Assembly: GCA_934446135.1 (NCBI GenBank) | Contig: CAKSDT010000007.1 | Location: 1 to 28,939, forward strand | Length of the DNA stretch: 28,939 nucleotides | From: an uncultured Clostridia bacterium | GTDB lineage: Bacteria > Bacillota > Clostridia > RGIG6154 | Direction of reading: 5' to 3' | Shown: positions 22,331-28,939 of the stretch, one piece after another | How positions within the stretch are numbered: the first letter of the stretch is position 1 | Layout of the letters: the number at the start of each line of letters is the position of its first letter | Made by a program: the position numbers and the translations under genes | The notes under the pieces: generated by a model | Database searches by the model: none | What the model saw: only the letters and a program-made list of their open reading frames with translations | What the model was told of the DNA's origin: nothing

Positions 22331-24864
22331 CATTTGCTTATCCCAATTGTGAAACTGATGCAATAAAAAATATCAGTTTTGATGTAGAGCGTGGAGAGTT
22401 ATTGCTGATTACAGGGAAATCGGGATGCGGCAAATCAACACTCCTGAGACTTTTAAAACCGATTATTGCACCTCACGGAAATATAAACGGTGAGATTTAT
22501 GTATTTGGCAAAAAAGTATGTAAATTGGGAACTGAAGAGCAGTCGAGAAAAATAGGGTTTGTTATGCAAAATCCCGACAGTCAGATTGTGTGTGATAAAG
22601 TGTGGCACGAACTTGCCTTCGGACTTGAAAACTTATCGTATGATAATTCGGAAATAAGAACCCGTGTTGCTGAAATGGCATCATATTTTGGAATAGAGGA
22701 CTGGTTTCACAAAGATGTATCAACTCTTTCGGGCGGTCAAAAGCAACTTTTAAATCTTGCATCTGTTATGGTTATGCGTCCGTCGGTTTTGATTTTGGAT
22801 GAACCTACAAGTCAGTTAGACCCTATTGCCGCGAGAGAATTTTTGGAAACGGTAAAAAGAATCAATAACGAACTCGGTACGACAGTTATAATTTCAGAAC
22901 ATAGATTAAATGATGTTTTTCCTATTTCCGATAGAGTAATTGTTATGCAGGAAGGAAAAATCATTTCTGACAGTACACCATCCAAAACGGGAAAAGTTTT
23001 GCTTGATTTGAAAAGTGATATGTTTTCTGCACTTCCTGTTCCTATTAAAATATATTGCTCAAAGGAAAAGGATGGAAATTCACCCATAACAGTTTCGGAG
23101 GGCAGAAACTGGCTTTCAGGACAGACAATCGTTAATGAGGTTACGCTCGATGATCCTGAAAGACCTTCTGAAAAACTGCTTACCGCACAAAATTTGTGGT
23201 ATAGATATGACAAAAATTCGCCCGATGTTTTAAAGGGACTGTCATTTGAATTAAGAAAGGGAGAAATTTACGCAATACTCGGAGGCAACGGAACAGGTAA
23301 AACAACGGCGGTATCTGTTGTTTCGGGAATTAACAAACCGTACAGAGGGAAAGTAAAACTAAAAGAAGGGGTTACGCTGTCTTATCTATCACAAAATCCG
23401 CAAGATGTTTTTTCTAAAAATACAGTTATTGAGGAGTTGAAATCTGTTTTATCCGATGCAGGATATGATAAGGAAACAGAGAGCGTAAAACTTTCTGAAA
23501 TTATAAATTTTGCCGAACTTGAAAAACTGCTTTATTCACACCCGTATGATTTGTCCGGGGGAGAACAGCAGAGAACGGCAATTGCATTGGCACTTTTAAA
23601 TCAACCTGACATATTAATCCTTGATGAGCCGACTAAAGGTATAGATTGGTGTTTTAAGGAAAGATTTGCGTCACTTTTAAATGGTATGAAACAATCCGGA
23701 ATATCTGTGATTATAGTTTCTCACGATGTTGAATTCTGTGCAAAATATGCGGATGTATGCGGGATGCTCTTTGACGGCAAAATTATATCCGAGGATGTTC
23801 CGAAAAGATTTTTTAAAGATAAGTGCTTTTACACAACTTCAGCAAATAAAATGGCTAACGGAATAATTGAAAATGCAGTACTAGAAGAAGATATTGCCAA
23901 AGCCTTGGATGTCAGAATAAAAAAAATTGCAGATAACAGCAAAAAAGGAAATAAAACTATTATTTCCCGGGAAATGAAAGAGAAGGACAAGCCAAAGACT
24001 AATATTATTTTAGCAACAGTATTTATAAGTTTGTTTGCTTGTTTGATGCTTGCATATTTTAAGACAAGTAAACCTGTATTTGAACTTTTGGGATTAGTCA
24101 GTCTTATGGTTTCGGTCTTTTGCTTTATACCTCAGAATGAGTTTTCGGTTACTAAGAATAGATTTCCGAAAAATATTCCCAAGAGCACAATCGCTGCGTC
24201 AATTATAGTGTTGGCAGCAGTACCTCTTACTGTTTTTTTCGGAATAAAATTTCTGGGTGACAGAAAATATTATTTTATAAGTTTACTTATAATTTTAGAG
24301 TCATTTTTGCCTTTTGCAGTTATGTTTGAGGTGAGAAAGCCTAGAGTAAGAGAACTTGTAATAATTAGTGTTTTATGCGGAATTTCTGTTGCCGGAAGAG
24401 AAATTTTTGCTGCAATACCGCAATTTAAACCTGTTGTTGCAACAGTCATAATATCAGGAATATGTTTCGGCAGTGAAACGGGATTTTTGGTAGGTGCCGT
24501 TACGGCATTTGTTTCAAATTTCTTTTTCGGGCAAGGTCCGTGGACACCGTGGCAAATGTTTTCGCTGGGAATAATAGGATTTATTGCAGGAGTATTGTTT
24601 ACCAGAGGAATTATAAGAAAATCAAAACTCGGAATATGCTTATTCGGTTTTCTTTCAAGCATTGTAATTTACGGAGGAATTATGAATCCGGCGTCTGTTA
24701 TAATGAGTCAGTCAAAAATAACACCAAAACTGCTTATAATGTCATATTCGACAGGATTTGTTTTTGATTTGATGCTTGGTATATCAACAGTAATATTTTT
24801 GTGGATTTTTGCAAAACCGTTCATTGAAAAACTGGAAAGAGTAAAACTTAAATACGGAATTTAA
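22303..24864 (+). CDS. ECF ATPase-ATPase-S component fusion
   Basis: The 853-residue protein contains a whole set of ECF parts. ABC domain 1 (about 1-230): Walker A GKSGCGKST 38-46, signature LSGGQKQ, Walker B VLILDEPT. ABC domain 2 (about 290-510): Walker A GGNGTGKTT 327-335, signature LSGGEQQ 417-423, Walker B LILDEPT. A membrane domain (about 565-850) has several hydrophobic helices with VAGREIFAAIPQFKPV, GICFGSETGFLVGAV and FFGQGPWTPWQMF, characteristic of an ECF substrate-binding S component. ECF parts are usually separate proteins. Cobalamin or a corrinoid is the inferred substrate from the riboswitch. GGAGGTG precedes the ATG; the upstream gene overlaps it. Confidence 0.9.
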   Translation: MEEIKVKNLTFAYPNCETDAIKNISFDVERGELLLITGKSGCGKSTLLRLLKPIIAPHGNINGEIYVFGKKVCKLGTEEQSRKIGFVMQNPDSQIVCDKVWHELAFGLENLSYDNSEIRTRVAEMASYFGIEDWFHKDVSTLSGGQKQLLNLASVMVMRPSVLILDEPTSQLDPIAAREFLETVKRINNELGTTVIISEHRLNDVFPISDRVIVMQEGKIISDSTPSKTGKVLLDLKSDMFSALPVPIKIYCSKEKDGNSPITVSEGRNWLSGQTIVNEVTLDDPERPSEKLLTAQNLWYRYDKNSPDVLKGLSFELRKGEIYAILGGNGTGKTTAVSVVSGINKPYRGKVKLKEGVTLSYLSQNPQDVFSKNTVIEELKSVLSDAGYDKETESVKLSEIINFAELEKLLYSHPYDLSGGEQQRTAIALALLNQPDILILDEPTKGIDWCFKERFASLLNGMKQSGISVIIVSHDVEFCAKYADVCGMLFDGKIISEDVPKRFFKDKCFYTTSANKMANGIIENAVLEEDIAKALDVRIKKIADNSKKGNKTIISREMKEKDKPKTNIILATVFISLFACLMLAYFKTSKPVFELLGLVSLMVSVFCFIPQNEFSVTKNRFPKNIPKSTIAASIIVLAAVPLTVFFGIKFLGDRKYYFISLLIILESFLPFAVMFEVRKPRVRELVIISVLCGISVAGREIFAAIPQFKPVVATVIISGICFGSETGFLVGAVTAFVSNFFFGQGPWTPWQMFSLGIIGFIAGVLFTRGIIRKSKLGICLFGFLSSIVIYGGIMNPASVIMSQSKITPKLLIMSYSTGFVFDLMLGISTVIFLWIFAKPFIEKLERVKLKYGI

Positions 24865-24878
24865 AAGGAGATAAAACT

Positions 24879-27800
24879 ATGAAAAACAGAATCATTTCAA
24901 TACTCATTGTGTTAATGATGTTGATGAGTATAATGCCTTCTTGTGCGTTGGCACAGGACGCAGAAGTACCAAAATTTGTTAATATTCAGTTTAATTCAAA
25001 TGCAATTAAAAATTATTCATCATACACATTTTCACCCGATGTAACAGAATATAATATTGAATTTTCAAAATATTCAACATCAATGCTTATAATAGCAAGA
25101 ACTACGGAGTATGACAAAGACAAATATAAGGCAACGGCGTCATACAAAGATATAAACGGGGAAGAAGTATCTCAGTCCGTTTCCAGCAATACTATGGTAA
25201 TGCTTAGGAATATGCCGTTCGGAACAAACAAAGTTGAGATCAAAATAGAAGATAAGGAAAATCCTGAAAACTTCAGAATTTATACTTATAATCTTACAAG
25301 ACCGAGAGATGAAACCAAGATTCTAAACAAAACAGGCGGTATCCAACCTGAATTTGACGGCAGAGAGTTAAGCGGAATTAAATATTTGGGTCAAAAAGAA
25401 GGAACGGTTTTTAAAGTTTCCGATGAGGGCGAACTCGTACTCAATAATGGAAAATATGACACCGGAATCAGTAACACTCATTTAAATTATAAACTTTTTA
25501 TTTATGAAAATGATAGTCCGCTGAAACTTACACTTAAAGGCGGAACCCAGTATGTTCACATAAGATATTCTTTTGATGATAAAGCAAACTGGACTGAAAT
25601 TGAATCAGGAGAGCAGACAGCAGCGGTTCCGCTTACCGAAACTGAATTTAAGGTTTATGTAGAAACTGTTGATGATAAAGCATATGTTGAAAACGGAGCA
25701 TCGGAAGTTGATTTGTTTGAAGGAGCAACGCTGTATACCATCACTGTGCAAAAAGCAAATATTGATAAATCGACTGTATCTATCGTATCTGCGTCATCCT
25801 TGACGGGTGATTGGTATCCTGAATTTTCACCCGAAAATGCAACTTACTTAATAACTGTGCCAAATGGAGGAAAAGCGTTAAATGTTACTTTTACATTGAC
25901 TTCAGGGGCAACCGCAAAATCTGGAAACACTGTTCTTTCTTCTGATGAAAACGGAAACTATACAATTGAAGTAAAATCAACTCAAACGAAGATAACAGTT
26001 GTATCGGCAGACGGCAGTCTTGAAAATGAATATGCTTTTTCAATAATGGCAAAAAGTGCGTACAAGGTACCTGATAGAGTTGTTGACTTTCTCTGTATAA
26101 ACAGCCAGTACACAAATGGATTAGGATTCGGAAACGGTGCGTCACCGTGGGTATCATTGAAAGGTACTTTAACTTCACTCGGAAACTTTGGAGGATATAT
26201 TACATATTATTATGACACTCCGATAGTAAATGATCCTAAAAATAAATTTGGTATTGATTTTTATGTATACGGAAATGCAAATGTAGATTCTTCAACAAGC
26301 ACAGGTATGAGTTTCTTTGAGCCGGGACAGATTTGGGTTTCGGAAGATAATAATACCTGGTATGCTCTTGCAGGTTCTGCACATTATGATGATGGGGTAG
26401 AGTGGAACTACACTGTAAATTATCAAAAAGCGTCAAACGGTAAAACAAAATGGACAGACAGTCTTGGAAATGCTAATGACGGAGCATCATATTCCGGTCA
26501 GTGGCCTTTAAAGAGCAAATACTTCCTTAATTCTTTGATTGGATCTGATACTGTTACCCTTTCGGGAATATGTCTTCCATCTGCAAACGGAAATATCTTT
26601 GAACTGGGAACTGCAGTAGATTGCTACCCTGTAAACTGGGGATATAGCGATGCCTTTTCAAACGGAGAAATAGGCAAAGATGTAAATCCGTATCTTGACA
26701 ACTCAGACCATAAACTCCGGGCAAACGGATTCGATCTTGAATGGGCAGTCGATAAAGACGGAAATATTGTTGATGTTTCAAACAAAGCCTTTCATTATAT
26801 TAAAGTTCAGACTGCATCAAATATTTGGCATCCATCATTCGCGGAAAAATCAACAGAAGTTTCTTATGTGGTTGTTACAACACCTCAGGAAACTGAGGTT
26901 TCAAGAACATCACCTGTCAGCGGAATAACAGTTTCCGATGGTGTTGACGCTAAATCATTTAATTTTACAGGAGATAAAAACAGTTACGAATTTAATATTG
27001 GTGACATAAAATATGTTTCATTATCTGTAAACGGTGCAGCAGAAGATGATAACATATATGTCAATAACCAGAGGATAGCACATGACGGAAAAAGCGATAT
27101 TTTCAAAGTAATAAAAGGTCAAGAAAAACTTGTCAGAATTGTTATTCAAAACGGAGATAAGGAACCCCGGATTTACCTTGTTAAACTTACAGGTACTTCA
27201 CAAGAATCAGATAAACTGATAGAAAATATAAAAGTCGATGTTTCGGGAATTGCAAGAAAAACAGAAACAACGGACGGTGAAAACTATAAGACTTCTGTAG
27301 GTTACAGAATTGATTCTGTAAAAATAGTTCCGATTGCCGATAAAACTGTTGATATAAAAGTTAACGGAGAACCTATTTCGGATTCATATGAACTTGCAGA
27401 GGGACAGAATGAGTTTACGATAACAGGAGAAAAAGACGGAATTATTCAGACTTTAAAACTTGTTATCACAAGAGATGCCGTTCCTGCAAGCACAGGAAAA
27501 ATCAAAGTTTTATTTTCTCTTTACGGAGATACCGCTCACGGTGAGGATGATGAAAATGTTCACACCCTTAGAGACGGAAATCTTCAAAGATGGATTTCAA
27601 ATGAATTGTGTGAATTAGATGCACCTGCAACTGTTTTGGATGTAATTATAAAGGCTTTAGACGGGAAATATTCTTTTGTAAATCCGTCAGGCAACTATAT
27701 TACCACAATAGAAGATATCGGAGAATTTACTAACGGTTTGAAATCCGGTTGGATGTATACATTAAACGGAAGCCATCCGACAAAAGGTGTTAAAGAACAA

Positions 27801-28700
27801 AGTGTTAAAAACGGCGATGTAATAGTACTTCATTATACAGATGATTATACAGTAGAAGAAGGCTCTGAAAAATGGGCAAGAAGAGATAATACTGCAACTG
27901 AAGTAACATATAAAGTTGAGTTTAATACAAACGGCGGAAGTAAGTTAAAATCGCAAACGGTAAAAGATGGTGAAAAAGTGTCTGAACCGAGCGTGCCGCA
28001 AAAAGATGGAGATAAATTTAAGGGATGGTACATTGATAACGATTTTACAAAGGTTTACGATTTTACAAAAAAAGTTACATCTGATTTGACTTTGTATGCT
28101 AAATGGGAAAAAGAAAAAACAGAAGAAACAGAAATCGAACCTATAAAGTTTACTGATGTTAAAAAAGATGATTGGTTTTATAATGCAGTTGAATTTGTAA
28201 AGCAGAAGGGAATAATGAACGGAGTTTCCGAAACTGAGTTTGAACCGGAAGCAAAACTTACAAGAGCGATGTTTATAACTGTTTTATACAGTCTTGAAAA
28301 TAAACCTAAAACGGGTGATGTTTCATTTTCTGATATAAAAACAAATGATTGGTTCTATAATGCAGTTTCATGGGGAGCAGAAAACGGAATTGTATCAGGT
28401 GTTTCAGATACAATATTTGACCCGGACAGTGATATTACAAGGGAGCAACTTTCGGTAATGCTTTACAGATATTACAAATTTAAAGGATATGACTTGTCTT
28501 CAACAGGTAAAAATATTTCTGAATATAATGACAGTCAAGAAATTTCCGATTATGCAAAAGATGCACTTTCATACATTTCAGGAATAGGACTTATAAAAGG
28601 AAAGTCGGATACAACAATTAATCCTTTGGATAATGCAACCAGAGCAGAAACAGCAATGATTATTATGAGAATGTTTGATCTCTTAAAACTTACAAAATAA
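24879..28700 (+). CDS. Large SLH-anchored surface protein with DUF4430 domain
   Basis: The 1273-residue exported protein has a signal peptide ending at ALA near residue 25 and cadherin-like/Ig-like beta sandwiches (about 30-145, 290-390, 685-775). A central module (about 400-640) has SLGNFGGYITYYYDTPI, GIDFYVYGNAN and FEPGQIWVSEDNNTWYALAGS. A DUF4430 domain (about 870-990) contains LKSGWMYTLNGSHPTKG and KNGDVIVLHYTDDY; an InlB-type repeat (about 1013-1075) contains VEFNTNGG and GWYIDNDFTKVYDF; three SLH modules occupy 1090-1270. It should sit on the cell wall and hold a ligand, presumably a corrinoid by operon context. AAAGGAG precedes the ATG, 14 nt after the ECF fusion; a terminator follows. 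Confidence 0.9.
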   Translation: MKNRIISILIVLMMLMSIMPSCALAQDAEVPKFVNIQFNSNAIKNYSSYTFSPDVTEYNIEFSKYSTSMLIIARTTEYDKDKYKATASYKDINGEEVSQSVSSNTMVMLRNMPFGTNKVEIKIEDKENPENFRIYTYNLTRPRDETKILNKTGGIQPEFDGRELSGIKYLGQKEGTVFKVSDEGELVLNNGKYDTGISNTHLNYKLFIYENDSPLKLTLKGGTQYVHIRYSFDDKANWTEIESGEQTAAVPLTETEFKVYVETVDDKAYVENGASEVDLFEGATLYTITVQKANIDKSTVSIVSASSLTGDWYPEFSPENATYLITVPNGGKALNVTFTLTSGATAKSGNTVLSSDENGNYTIEVKSTQTKITVVSADGSLENEYAFSIMAKSAYKVPDRVVDFLCINSQYTNGLGFGNGASPWVSLKGTLTSLGNFGGYITYYYDTPIVNDPKNKFGIDFYVYGNANVDSSTSTGMSFFEPGQIWVSEDNNTWYALAGSAHYDDGVEWNYTVNYQKASNGKTKWTDSLGNANDGASYSGQWPLKSKYFLNSLIGSDTVTLSGICLPSANGNIFELGTAVDCYPVNWGYSDAFSNGEIGKDVNPYLDNSDHKLRANGFDLEWAVDKDGNIVDVSNKAFHYIKVQTASNIWHPSFAEKSTEVSYVVVTTPQETEVSRTSPVSGITVSDGVDAKSFNFTGDKNSYEFNIGDIKYVSLSVNGAAEDDNIYVNNQRIAHDGKSDIFKVIKGQEKLVRIVIQNGDKEPRIYLVKLTGTSQESDKLIENIKVDVSGIARKTETTDGENYKTSVGYRIDSVKIVPIADKTVDIKVNGEPISDSYELAEGQNEFTITGEKDGIIQTLKLVITRDAVPASTGKIKVLFSLYGDTAHGEDDENVHTLRDGNLQRWISNELCELDAPATVLDVIIKALDGKYSFVNPSGNYITTIEDIGEFTNGLKSGWMYTLNGSHPTKGVKEQSVKNGDVIVLHYTDDYTVEEGSEKWARRDNTATEVTYKVEFNTNGGSKLKSQTVKDGEKVSEPSVPQKDGDKFKGWYIDNDFTKVYDFTKKVTSDLTLYAKWEKEKTEETEIEPIKFTDVKKDDWFYNAVEFVKQKGIMNGVSETEFEPEAKLTRAMFITVLYSLENKPKTGDVSFSDIKTNDWFYNAVSWGAENGIVSGVSDTIFDPDSDITREQLSVMLYRYYKFKGYDLSSTGKNISEYNDSQEISDYAKDALSYISGIGLIKGKSDTTINPLDNATRAETAMIIMRMFDLLKLTK

Positions 28701-28709
28701 AACTAAAAT

Positions 28710-28735
28710 AACACCCGGCTAATGCCGGGTGTTAA
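28710..28735. terminator. Terminator of the cobalamin operon
   Basis: A 10-bp stem AACACCCGGC (28710-28719) / GCCGGGTGTT (28724-28733) with a TAAT loop lies between two convergent stop codons. It can also serve the minus-strand gene, which has T-rich sequence on its side. Confidence 0.85.
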
Positions 28736-28747
28736 AATTTGAAATTT

Positions 28748-28939
28748 TTATTCGCCGATTTTTTTAATCATAGGACAGGAAAGTTTTGCTCTGTATGTAG
28801 GATTTACCCAACGGACAGCATTTTTTATAACTGTCTGAACATTTTCATTTTTAAATGTTGGGAATGTTTCGTGTCCCGGCTGGAAATAAAAGATTTTTCC
28901 GTTTCCTCTATTATAACAACAACCGCTTCTGAAAAGTTC
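28748..28939 (-). CDS. ThuA-domain protein, C-terminal fragment
   Basis: The last 63 codons of a minus-strand gene that enters from the right edge. The translation GKIFYFQPGHETFPTFKNENVQ, then NAVRWVNPTYR, matches the C-terminus of ThuA-like (trehalose-utilisation type, glutamine-amidotransferase-fold) proteins, in which the PGHETFP segment is characteristic. Function within carbohydrate metabolism is likely but not defined. It converges on the cobalamin operon, with the terminator at 28710 between them. Confidence 0.8.
   Translation of the reverse strand, partial: ELFRSGCCYNRGNGKIFYFQPGHETFPTFKNENVQTVIKNAVRWVNPTYRAKLSCPMIKKIGE

Noticed and set aside
1..28939. CRISPR array, insertion sequence or prophage
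   Set aside because: No spaced direct repeats, transposase, integrase or phage structural genes were seen on either strand.

Overview
The window is AT-rich and looks like a chromosome segment of a Gram-positive anaerobe of the class Clostridia (Bacillota). The signs are strong GGAGG-type ribosome binding sites, TTGACA/TATAAT promoters that nearly all have 17-bp spacers, an infC-rpmI-rplT operon with an L20-type leader, SLH-anchored surface proteins, an ECF transporter, and a TM1266-type hydrogenase regulator. I cannot name a genus.

Layout. (1) 1-2175: minus-strand pair, a YmdB-type phosphodiesterase followed by a truncated family-5 solute-binding lipoprotein, divergent from (2) 2147-3488: infC-rpmI-rplT behind a structured leader; infC appears to start at AUC. 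(3) 3510-4174: XRE regulator plus small membrane protein, with a perfect 20-bp palindrome just downstream of the -10 box. (4) 4284-4610: abutting tRNA-Thr(TGT) and tRNA-Tyr(GTA). (5) 4635-4948, minus: GyrI-like effector-binding gene broken at an A-run. (6) 5101-8061: MscS channel, then a type II restriction-modification pair (C5 methyltransferase and a convergent putative endonuclease). (7) 8094-10780: a 2-oxoacid-dehydrogenase-E2-like acyltransferase that lacks the usual catalytic His, overlapping an acyl-CoA-synthetase-like ligase. (8) 10823-17836: nine close-packed genes (GH13 hydrolase, small unknown, CmpB-family membrane protein, TM1266-type regulator, parvulin, DeoC, DeoB, GIY-YIG, IMP dehydrogenase). 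(9) 17862-18799: LCP cell-wall ligase. (10) 18854-28733: a cobalamin-riboswitch operon. (11) 28748-end, minus: C-terminus of a ThuA-domain protein.

The most interesting block is (10). Downstream of a clear B12 riboswitch and terminator lie a secreted alpha/alpha-barrel protein like the alpha domain of transcobalamin/intrinsic factor, a membrane-tethered DUF4430 protein (DUF4430 resembles the transcobalamin beta domain), an EcfT protein, a single polypeptide fusing two ECF ATPases with a C-terminal S-component-like membrane domain, and a 1273-residue SLH protein carrying a second DUF4430 domain. I infer a surface capture relay for cobalamin or another corrinoid feeding an ECF importer: a two-domain transcobalamin-like binder split over separate polypeptides. 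The first gene has three in-frame stop codons that cut its open frame off from three otherwise intact SLH modules, so in this genome the barrel protein is either unanchored, decaying, or dependent on readthrough.

Domain and family assignments come from reading the translations and from memory of family motifs; no database search was run.
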